From Candidatus Zipacnadia bacterium (GTDB lineage Bacteria > Armatimonadota > Zipacnadia > Zipacnadales > Zipacnadaceae), in contig JALGTI010000220.1 in NCBI GenBank assembly GCA_029821455.1, positions 1-5,282 of the forward strand: a stretch of 5,282 nt of DNA, in the 5' to 3' direction. Position numbers and translations under genes: made by a program. Shown here piece after piece: positions 1-5,282 of the stretch (its first letter is position 1; each line of letters begins with the position of its first letter). The notes below the pieces were generated by a model, which saw nothing but the letters and a program-made list of their open reading frames with translations, did not search any database and was not told the origin of the DNA.

Positions 1-297
1 CTGGCCGAGCATTATGATATAGAGTTCACCTATCGCCACGATGCGAGCGTCATCGAGCCGGAGCACGACCTGGTGAAGCGAATGGCACGCGCGAACGAGG
101 CCTGCGGCGTTGAGAGCGCGGTTTCGGCGATGACCTCGTCTTCTGATGCGTGGTGGTACACCAACCAGCTTGGCATTCCGACGGTCTGGTGGGGTCCGGG
201 CGACTTGGGCGTGGCTCACAGCAACCGGGAGCACATTATGATCGCCGATGTGCTGAAGGCAGTTGAGGTGTTGGTGAAGTTCCTGGGAGGAATGTAG
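1..297 (+). CDS. M20-family metallopeptidase, C-terminal fragment (5' end outside window)
   Basis: The frame is open from the first base and ends at TAG 295-297, leaving 98 codons. The fragment carries the closing motif of M20 (ArgE/DapE/CPG2-like) zinc hydrolases: GPGDLGVAHSNREH at about residues 65-78. In that family the histidine of the AH pair (here H73) is a metal ligand of the catalytic domain, and the GPG turn precedes it. The serine-rich stretch followed by a Trp-rich strand (residues 44-52) and the PTVWWGPG strand fit the last beta-alpha units of the catalytic domain. Whole members are usually around 370-450 residues, so roughly three quarters is missing. M20 enzymes remove acyl or amino-acid groups from amide bonds in the cytoplasm; the substrate cannot be told from this piece. 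A 253-nt repeat-filled gap separates it from the next gene, so it is probably a different transcription unit. The stop codon lies at the edge of a palindromic repeat. Confidence 0.85.
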   Translation: MAEHYDIEFTYRHDASVIEPEHDLVKRMARANEACGVESAVSAMTSSSDAWWYTNQLGIPTVWWGPGDLGVAHSNREHIMIADVLKAVEVLVKFLGGM

Positions 298-317
298 GGG
301 CGTGATTTATCACGCCC
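298..317. repeat. Palindromic element abutting the M20 stop codon
   Basis: Perfect inverted repeat with arms GGGCGTGAT (298-306) and ATCACGCCC (309-317) and only TT between them; as RNA it would more likely form an 8-bp stem with a 4-nt loop. It begins on the base after the stop, so the TAG belongs to a GTAGGGGCG motif like the CGCCCCTAC ends of the hairpins downstream. No T-run follows, so it is not a classic intrinsic terminator. It could protect the 3' end of the upstream mRNA, as REP-type hairpins do, but that is inference. Confidence 0.75.
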
Positions 318-332
318 AGGGCCAGTCTGCGT

Positions 333-439
333 CGAACACGTTGGAGGGCGCAATGAATTGCGCCCCTACCTGCATCGGAAGGAAGCGAACACGTTGGAGG
401 GCGCAATGAATTGCGCCCCTACCTGCATCGGAAGGAAGC
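333..439. repeat. Two tandem copies of a 53-bp unit, each holding a perfect hairpin
   Basis: Copy 1 spans 333-385 and copy 2 spans 386-438, identical at every base, with one further matching base at 439. Each unit starts CGAACACGTTGGAG and ends TGCATCGGAAGGAAG. In the middle of each is an inverted repeat with arms GGGCGCAA and TTGCGCCC around a TGAA loop (346-365 and 399-418), followed by CTACC. The perfect identity points to a recent duplication. There is no open frame or protein signal. Two copies are too few, and without distinct spacers, to be a CRISPR array. The core resembles dispersed GGGCG...CGCCCCTAC palindromes that I recall from several environmental bacterial phyla; this recollection was not checked. 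Confidence 0.95.
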
Positions 440-445
440 CGATGC
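425..445. repeat. 7-bp inverted repeat at the end of the second tandem copy
   Basis: Arms GCATCGG (425-431) and CCGATGC (439-445) flank the 7-nt loop AAGGAAG (432-438). The left arm and loop belong to the 53-bp unit, while the right arm lies just outside it. Copy 1 therefore has the left arm and loop but no matching right arm. The intact hairpin exists only here, which suggests copy 2 keeps the original right border. Confidence 0.6.
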
Positions 446-459
446 CATATACATATAGG

Positions 460-483
460 GTACAGGCGAGACGCCTGCGCTAC
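460..483. repeat. Short palindromic element, CAGGCG / CGCCTG core
   Basis: Arms CAGGCG (463-468) and CGCCTG (472-477) enclose AGA. Outside these, GTA (460-462) can pair with TAC (481-483) across a three-base CGC bulge. Its sequence differs from the GGGCGCAA hairpins, so a second repeat family is present in the same gap. Similar aGGCGaGACGCCTg palindromes are, from memory, common between genes in some metagenome-derived bacterial genomes. No T-run follows, so a terminator role is not supported. Confidence 0.55.
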
Positions 484-550
484 GGAACGACTGGGCGGAG
501 TACGAGCACCCACCCTACAGAAGTGCGATGATTGAAAGGAATGGCCTCAA

Positions 551-1585
551 ATGCTAGCCCTTGTAAAGACGCAAAAAGGCGAAGGCTTCATAGAAGTGCA
601 GGAGGTGCCGGTGCCGGAGCCGGGGCCCAATGAGGTGCTGATTGAGGTCAAGGCCTGTGGGGTGTGCGGGACGGATATTCACGTGAGGCACGACGAGTTC
701 CCCTACTGGCCGCCGGTGATTATGGGGCATGAGTTCTCTGGGCAGATTGCGGGAGTGGGCGAGGATGTGACGATGTGGCAAGGCGGAGAGCGCGTGGTAG
801 GCGAGCCGCATACGCGCGCCTGTGGCAAGTGCTACCTGTGCCGCAGCGGCAACATCCAGATATGTGCGGAGAAGCGCTCGCCGGGCTGGGGTATTGACGG
901 CGCGTTCACTAATTACGTGGTGATGCCTGAGCACCTGATCCATCGGATCCCTGACACGATGAGCTGGGAGCAAGGCGCGATGGTGGAGCCGACGGCGAAT
1001 GTGGTCGCGGATATGCTGGAGCGCGCCCGGGTCGAGCCGGAGGATTTTGTGGTGGTGCTGGGACCGGGGCCGATTGGCCTGACGGCGGCGATGTGTGCGA
1101 AGGTCGAGGGCGCGCGGGAGGTGCTCATCACGGGCACCGACGCCGACGAGGACCTGCGCCTGAAGACCGCGCGGGAGATTGGCGTTGACCATGTGGTCAA
1201 TGTGCAGCGGGAGAATGTTGAGGAGGTGGTGCTGGATTTGACGGGCAGTCGTGGCGCGGACCTAATCGTGGAGTGCAGCGGTGCGCCGGCCGCGATCTCT
1301 ACGATCCCGGGCCTTGTCCGTAAGAAGGGGCGCATCTGCGGTATCGGCCTGACCGGCAACCGAACGGTCGAGCTGGACTGGGACGCGCTGATGAGGAAGG
1401 TCTGTGATATCCACTTCAATATGTCCACCTCCTACACCAGTTGGGATCGCACCATCAGCATAATTGATAGGAAGATTGATGTGGAGAAGCTCATCACGCA
1501 CAAGCTGCCGATAACACAGTGGCAGGAGGCCTTCGACGCCATCGAGGCCCAGCAGGCGCTGAAGGTGATACTGTATCCGGTGTAG
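551..1585 (+). CDS. Zinc-dependent medium-chain alcohol/polyol dehydrogenase (threonine/sorbitol dehydrogenase-like)
   Basis: A complete 344-residue protein, normal length for zinc medium-chain dehydrogenases. It should oxidise a secondary hydroxyl of a sugar, polyol or amino-alcohol with NAD(P)+ in the cytoplasm. The N-terminal GroES-like domain shows the catalytic zinc set C39 (in CGTDIH), H60-E61 (in GHE) and E146 (in EP). The structural zinc lobe is intact with C91, C94, C97 and C105. The Rossmann domain begins near residue 166 with GPGPIG at 171-176; D197 sits near the end of the second strand, where NAD-preferring enzymes place an acidic residue. The C-terminus returns to the catalytic domain and ends in KVILYP, as is usual. 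The start ATG 551 has AAAGGA at 535-540, ten bases upstream. The family assignment is strong, but L-threonine, sorbitol/xylitol or another sugar cannot be separated from sequence alone. It opens the cluster with the Gfo/Idh/MocA gene downstream, which favours a sugar substrate. Confidence 0.92.
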   Translation: MLALVKTQKGEGFIEVQEVPVPEPGPNEVLIEVKACGVCGTDIHVRHDEFPYWPPVIMGHEFSGQIAGVGEDVTMWQGGERVVGEPHTRACGKCYLCRSGNIQICAEKRSPGWGIDGAFTNYVVMPEHLIHRIPDTMSWEQGAMVEPTANVVADMLERARVEPEDFVVVLGPGPIGLTAAMCAKVEGAREVLITGTDADEDLRLKTAREIGVDHVVNVQRENVEEVVLDLTGSRGADLIVECSGAPAAISTIPGLVRKKGRICGIGLTGNRTVELDWDALMRKVCDIHFNMSTSYTSWDRTISIIDRKIDVEKLITHKLPITQWQEAFDAIEAQQALKVILYPV

Positions 1586-1639
1586 AAACCGACCCTGGCC
1601 CTGTCGCCGGTCGGACTGAACGGCAGGGAAGCAATCAGC

Positions 1640-2581
1640 ATGCCGGTATTGGACATCGAACTGCCAGAGGAGCTTTGGCAGCGGCTGTGCGAGGAGGCGC
1701 GCCGTAGGGCGATTGCCCCCGCCGCGCTGTTGCGGGAAGTAGCCGCTGGCATCGCAGACGGTTCTCTGCGGCTCGTGCACGGCGACGATGAACCGTTAGT
1801 CTCTCAACAGAGCCTCGGCATACCCTCGTACGTTCGGGATGCCTGGTCGCGGCGAAATACGGCCACATTCGAGAGGGCCCACGCCAGGGTGTCTCGCCTT
1901 ACCGCGCGATTCGGCGACTACTTGGGCTACTTCGAGCGGAATCGACCATTCAGCCCCGCGCAAGTGGAGGCGCACTGCCGAACGCTCGGCATCCGTGCGG
2001 GGCACTGCTCGGCACACGACGCTCTGATGGACTGCGAGTTTGCCCGCAGCCTGTGGGACACCTTGGACGAGTGGAACATGAACGCGCGTCGTGCGCAGCT
2101 TCTGCCGCTCAATGACTTCGCCGACGGCCTGCGTGAGCAAGCCGAGCAGATACGGAAGTTTGAGGGTCTCAAGATCGAGCGTCTATCCTCAGGCAAAGTG
2201 GAAGAGACGGCAGGCGACCTGTGGCGCATCATCGCGGGCTTGCGGATAGCGCAACAGAACTTCAAGTTGGTTGTATGCTCCAAAGCGTTGCACCACATTC
2301 TGCCTGATCTGGTCCCTCCTGTGGACAGGGAGTATACGCTCAGGTTCTTCTATAACCAACGGGCCTTGTCCGGGACTGTGCCGGAAGAACGTGCGTTCCA
2401 TGAGCTGTATGTGTGGTTTCACTACATCAGTTGCAAGTGTGCCCCTGAGATCCATTCAAGGCTCCGTCCCATCAGGGAAGAGCAGTCGCACATGAACACT
2501 AGCGTGACGAGGGTCATTGACAATGCAGTAGTGGGTTTTGTGAAGAAGCATCCCGAAGAGTTCTCACGCCCGCGGGAGTGA
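1640..2581 (+). CDS. Protein of unknown function: RHH-like N-terminus plus conserved SK-LHH-P-PP-DREYT domain
   Basis: A 313-residue cytoplasmic protein with no signal peptide or membrane segment. ATG 1640 follows AGGGAA (1625-1630) at nine bases. Residues 1-45 read as one strand (VLDIELPEE) and two helices, the pattern of ribbon-helix-helix (CopG/Arc-like) DNA-binding domains. After a linker, residues ~85-300 are mainly helical. They contain WNMNARRAQLL (145-155) and the striking SKALHHILPDLVPP (214-227) followed by DREYT (229-233), then an aromatic HELYVWFHYISCKC segment ending at C267. I recall a family of bacterial hypothetical proteins with an SK-x-x-x-H-x-L-P-x-L-V-P-P-x-DREYT core, often preceded by a W-x-M segment, but I know no established function. 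The gene lies between two sugar dehydrogenases (54 nt after one, 40 nt before the next). A regulatory or toxin/antitoxin-like role is possible but unproven. The coding call is firm; the RHH reading is tentative. Confidence 0.8.
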   Translation: MPVLDIELPEELWQRLCEEARRRAIAPAALLREVAAGIADGSLRLVHGDDEPLVSQQSLGIPSYVRDAWSRRNTATFERAHARVSRLTARFGDYLGYFERNRPFSPAQVEAHCRTLGIRAGHCSAHDALMDCEFARSLWDTLDEWNMNARRAQLLPLNDFADGLREQAEQIRKFEGLKIERLSSGKVEETAGDLWRIIAGLRIAQQNFKLVVCSKALHHILPDLVPPVDREYTLRFFYNQRALSGTVPEERAFHELYVWFHYISCKCAPEIHSRLRPIREEQSHMNTSVTRVIDNAVVGFVKKHPEEFSRPRE

Positions 2582-2608
2582 GCCGCAATACGCCTGTTGA
2601 CCCCGGAT

Positions 2609-2614
2609 GGAGGT
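2609..2614 (+). promoter_or_regulatory. Shine-Dalgarno GGAGGT that fixes the start of the Gfo/Idh/MocA gene
   Basis: GGAGGT is a near-perfect anti-16S match and stands seven bases before the in-frame GTG at 2622. The more upstream ATG at 2607 overlaps this motif and has only a C-rich sequence before it (CCCCGG), so it is a poor start. The motif therefore argues for GTG 2622. Confidence 0.75.
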
Positions 2615-2621
2615 GTCTATC

Positions 2622-3665
2622 GTGTCAGAAACACTCGGTTTCGGAATAGTCGGTTGTGGTTTGGTTTCGCAGTTTCACGGGGCGGCAATCAATGCCAGTG
2701 AGGGTGCGGAGCTGATTGCCGCCTGTGACCTCAACGAAGAACGGCTGAATGAATTTGTGGCGAAGTTTGGCGGAGAGAAAGCCGCCAGCTTTGAAGCATT
2801 GCTATCCGATGACCGCATTGATGTGGTCAACGTGCTGACTCCCAACGCCTATCATGCCCAGTTTGCCATCCCTGCAATGGACGCTGGCAAACATGTCATA
2901 GTGGAAAAGCCGCCGGAGATGACACTGGAAAAGACGGACGCAATGATCGAGGCGTCCAAGCGCAACGGTGTCAAGCTGGCCATCTCCCTGCAGGTGCGTT
3001 TCCGCAAGCCGATTGAGAGGGTGAAGGAGGCCGTCGAGAGCGGGCGCTTTGGGCGGCTGCTGTGCGGGGACACTTTTATGAAGTGGTTCCGCCCGACGGA
3101 TTATTATCTGATGGATGACTGGCGCTCCAAGCGGGAGGAAGGCGCAGGCGTGACCATCCAGCACGCCTTCCACTACATTGACCTGCTCTATCATCTGATG
3201 GGCCCGGTCAAGCGCGTGGAGGCGAAGATGACCAATGTTGCCCATCAGCAGGTGGAGCTGGAGGACACGTTGCTGGCGTTCCTGGAGTACGAGAATGGCG
3301 CCTTCGGCGTCGTAGAGGCATCTACCGGCCTGTGGCCGGGCACCGACATTCGGGTTGAAATCAATGGGGAGAATGGTACAGCGATCATGCAGGGCGAACG
3401 CATTGCCACCTGGGAGTTCCGTGACGAGCAGCCGGAGGATGAAGCGATTCGGCAGATTGGCTCCGAGGTGATTAGGACGGCAGCTAGTGGGGCGGCAGAC
3501 TTCGCCTACTTCGAGCACCAGCATATGATTGATGATATGATTGCGGCTATCCGTAGCGATGGCCAGCCGCGTGTGACTGCCGAGAGCGCTCGCGGGACCC
3601 TCGAGCTGGCCCTGGCGATGTACAGAAGCGCAGATGAAGGCAGGCCCATAGACCTGCCGCTCTAG
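2622..3665 (+). CDS. Gfo/Idh/MocA-family NAD(P)-dependent oxidoreductase
   Basis: A 347-residue protein from GTG 2622 (352 if ATG 2607 is used; GGAGGT favours 2622), typical for the family. The N-terminal Rossmann fold has GIVGCGLVSQFH at residues 8-19, with the glycine motif at G11-C-G13 and an acidic D36 ending strand two. EKP at 95-97 supplies the conserved lysine K96 that binds cofactor and substrate. The C-terminal alpha/beta domain shows IQHAFHYIDLL with H181, H184 and D187; the second histidine and the aspartate are the usual active-site pattern (H-x-x-D). KWFRPTDYY (154-162) and WRSKREEGAG (167-176) match the substrate-side loop of sugar dehydrogenases. The family oxidises or reduces sugars, inositols and sugar acids in the cytoplasm. 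The substrate is unassigned. It probably works with the zinc dehydrogenase of the same cluster and with products released by the exported protein encoded 52 nt downstream. Confidence 0.92.
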   Translation: MSETLGFGIVGCGLVSQFHGAAINASEGAELIAACDLNEERLNEFVAKFGGEKAASFEALLSDDRIDVVNVLTPNAYHAQFAIPAMDAGKHVIVEKPPEMTLEKTDAMIEASKRNGVKLAISLQVRFRKPIERVKEAVESGRFGRLLCGDTFMKWFRPTDYYLMDDWRSKREEGAGVTIQHAFHYIDLLYHLMGPVKRVEAKMTNVAHQQVELEDTLLAFLEYENGAFGVVEASTGLWPGTDIRVEINGENGTAIMQGERIATWEFRDEQPEDEAIRQIGSEVIRTAASGAADFAYFEHQHMIDDMIAAIRSDGQPRVTAESARGTLELALAMYRSADEGRPIDLPL

Positions 3666-3717
3666 GCTGGTGTCCTGTCAACTACGTGCTGAATCAATTC
3701 ACGAAAGCTGGTGCGAT

Positions 3718-5282
3718 ATGCTCCAAGCAACACACATTCTGTCTGCATCACTTGGCTTACTGTTGCTGAGTAGTGTGGGAGCGGCACAAGCTGATCATCT
3801 CGTCGCGCTCGACCTGGGCTCGGACGACTGGACTTTTTCAGCACAGGGCCCCTATGAGGGGCGTTTTGACCTCCGGGAACTGTATCAGATCAACCACCCC
3901 TGGCTCATTAGCGAGAGTGAGAACTTCGGGCAACTCAGCGGGCCGGTGAGCGTTCCCGCCGACTGGCAGGGCCCCGTCAAGCTGCGCTTCTTCGAGGGGG
4001 ACAACTACCAGGGCTTTGATTATCCGCAGGGCAATTTCCCAACCTGGTTCAGTGACACAGTCTTCCTTGGCCATCGCTTCAAGCAGGTGCTGGTAGATGG
4101 GGAGGTCGTGTGGGAGGAAGATGTCGCTGACACGGGGACTGGACGGTACTATGTGGTGGACCTCAGTAACTGGGTGAAACCGGGCCAGAGCTTCGAGCTG
4201 ACCTTCCGGCTACATGACAAGGTTCCCAGCGACCAGGAGCTGGAGGGTGATTATTTCCACGTCAATGAAGCGGACTCACGCAAGGACAATCCCGATGTAT
4301 ACCACCGCTTTGAGACGCGCAGCTATTGGGGTGATGCAGCTCTATATGATGGCTCAGTGAGCGATGAACAGGCTGCGGAGGCGACGGCGTGGGATTGGCT
4401 GAAGGACGCCCAACCCATTGACGCTGCCAGGCAAGCGGACCGTGGCACTCCCGCTCGCGGGCCAATCCGGCTACGGCTGGAGACGGATGCTGAAGCTCAG
4501 TTGCCGGCAGTGGGCTACCCCGTTCGGAGCGGCGTGCCCTTCGCCCAGGGGATGTTGCAGCCTGACGATCCCATACAGTTGCGCGACCCATCCAGCCACC
4601 CTGTACCTGTGCAAACCACAGTGCTTTCGAAATGGAAGGATGGCTCGGTCAAGTGGCTGCTGCTGGATTTCCTGGCCTACCCGGACTGCGCAGAGAAGAA
4701 GTACACAGTCATCTGGAAGGATGCGGAACCGGCACCGGCGCCTGAGCTTCTTACCATCGAACAGACAGAAAGTGGCATTACCGTCAACACCTCTGCTGTC
4801 GCGTTCAGCGTGCCCAGTGCCCCTGGCGTCGAGTTGCTAACCCGGATAGTGCGGTCGGATGGTAGTTCAGTCATTGACAGCATTACCGGGGTGTTGGACT
4901 GTCGGACCCAGGACGAAGACGAGAGCCAGCCACCTGGCGAGACAGTGCGGTTCATTGCGACCCGTGAGAGCGCGACGGTTGAGGCAGCAGGCCCCATTCG
5001 CGCAACCGTCCGCATTGATGGCCGGTTGCTTGACGAAGCAGGTGAGTCCCTCGGCAAGGTTGTTATGCGCGTTCACGCCTATGCCGGCCTGCCGTACGTG
5101 CACATCTTCTATCGCGTGTTCAACAACTCCGACCAGCACCGCCGGCTTGATCTGTCGCGCTTGACCCTGCAGGCGGCAGACGGCGAGACGCCGTGGCTGG
5201 CGCTGCCGGAAGTCGTAGTGACAGAGCCTGATGCTAAGGCTGAGGGCGCGGATGGCATCCTAGCGGCGGACAGCTTTGGCCT
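3718..5282 (+). CDS. Exported PcRGLX/YetA-like polysaccharide-degrading protein, N-terminal 521 residues (3' end outside window)
   Basis: The frame runs from ATG 3718 to the window edge without a stop and is the longest here. Residues 1-25 form a signal peptide: hydrophobic core LGLLLLSSVGA and an AQA|D cleavage site (A25/D26). Residues ~26-220 are beta-rich and aromatic, with DLGSDDW (32-38), LRFFEGDNY (89-97), GHRFKQVLVDG (118-128) and VDLSNWVKPG (147-156). This looks like a jelly-roll, galactose-binding-type module, a fold guess only. Residues ~248-360 carry YPVRSGVPFAQGML (267-280) and SKWKDGSVKWLLLDF (304-318), hallmarks as I know them of the RIFT barrel opening PcRGLX/YetA-like proteins. 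Residues ~410-485 (GPIRATVRIDG, MRVHAYAGLPYVHIFYRVFNN) fit the following beta-sandwich. Penicillium PcRGLX is an exo-rhamnogalacturonan lyase (PL26); YetA lies by pectin-use genes in Bacillus. The C-terminal alpha/alpha toroid expected in the family would lie beyond the edge. The ribosome site is weak; GTG 3670 is an alternative start. Confidence 0.8.
   Translation, partial: MLQATHILSASLGLLLLSSVGAAQADHLVALDLGSDDWTFSAQGPYEGRFDLRELYQINHPWLISESENFGQLSGPVSVPADWQGPVKLRFFEGDNYQGFDYPQGNFPTWFSDTVFLGHRFKQVLVDGEVVWEEDVADTGTGRYYVVDLSNWVKPGQSFELTFRLHDKVPSDQELEGDYFHVNEADSRKDNPDVYHRFETRSYWGDAALYDGSVSDEQAAEATAWDWLKDAQPIDAARQADRGTPARGPIRLRLETDAEAQLPAVGYPVRSGVPFAQGMLQPDDPIQLRDPSSHPVPVQTTVLSKWKDGSVKWLLLDFLAYPDCAEKKYTVIWKDAEPAPAPELLTIEQTESGITVNTSAVAFSVPSAPGVELLTRIVRSDGSSVIDSITGVLDCRTQDEDESQPPGETVRFIATRESATVEAAGPIRATVRIDGRLLDEAGESLGKVVMRVHAYAGLPYVHIFYRVFNNSDQHRRLDLSRLTLQAADGETPWLALPEVVVTEPDAKAEGADGILAADSFG

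Noticed and set aside
333..439. Possible CRISPR array
   Set aside because: There are only two copies and they abut directly with no unique spacers. No cas gene is in view.
446..458. AT-rich CATATACATATAG stretch as a -10 element for the operon starting at 551
   Set aside because: TATACA matches the TATA part only, and no TTGACA-like hexamer sits 16-18 bases upstream. A promoter is expected in this gap but cannot be placed.
310..513. Minus-strand open frame of 67 codons across the intergenic repeats
   Set aside because: It runs through the two identical 53-bp copies and the hairpins, has no protein motif, and is best explained as a chance frame in GC-rich repeats.
554..1192. Long minus-strand frame (212 codons) opposite the zinc dehydrogenase
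   Set aside because: It is low-complexity, rich in Arg, His and Leu, and has no motif. It mirrors a clearly coding + strand gene.
1589..1614. Inverted repeat CCGACC...GGTCGG after the zinc dehydrogenase
   Set aside because: The stem is 6 bp with a 14-nt loop and no T-run. This is expected by chance in such GC-rich DNA and does not support a terminator.
2802..3524. Minus-strand frame of 240 codons opposite the Gfo/Idh/MocA gene
   Set aside because: It has no recognisable domain and is fully overlapped by a gene with intact family motifs, so it is a shadow frame.
3666..3717. Promoter or terminator between the Gfo/Idh/MocA gene and the exported-protein gene
   Set aside because: No hairpin with a T-run and no paired -35/-10 hexamers are visible in these 52 bases, so read-through is the simpler reading.
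4418..5164. Two + strand frames (4418-4840 and 4859-5164) as separate small genes
   Set aside because: They lie in another frame inside the uninterrupted exported-protein frame, are rich in Cys, Arg and Ser, and show no family motif.

Overview
The window is GC-rich, densely coded bacterial DNA, and every gene lies on the + strand. Families present are an M20 peptidase, a zinc alcohol dehydrogenase, a Gfo/Idh/MocA dehydrogenase and a large secreted protein resembling the YetA / exo-rhamnogalacturonan lyase group. This mix, together with short GC-rich palindromic repeats between genes, suits an environmental carbohydrate-degrading bacterium such as Armatimonadota, Chloroflexota, Planctomycetota or a Poribacteria-like lineage. 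The phylum is a guess from gene style; there is no rRNA or marker gene to settle it.

Layout. Positions 1-297 are the last 98 codons of an M20-family metallopeptidase. Positions 298-550 are noncoding and packed with five small inverted repeats, two of them inside a 53-bp unit present twice in tandem. From 551 a run of four genes follows with gaps of 54, 40 and 52 nt, which looks like one transcription unit: a zinc-dependent medium-chain dehydrogenase (551-1585), a 313-residue protein of unknown function with a ribbon-helix-helix-like N-terminus (1640-2581), a Gfo/Idh/MocA oxidoreductase (best start GTG 2622, to 3665), and an exported protein that begins at 3718 and is still open at the window edge (521 complete codons).

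That last frame is the longest in the window. It has a signal peptide, about 200 residues that look like an extra beta-rich module, and then motifs typical of the N-terminal RIFT barrel and central beta-sandwich of PcRGLX/YetA-like proteins. The likely joint role is that the exported protein acts on a plant- or algal-type polysaccharide outside the cytoplasm and the two NAD(P)-dependent dehydrogenases oxidise the released sugars inside. The substrate cannot be read from the sequence. The unknown protein between the dehydrogenases is the least explained member of the cluster.
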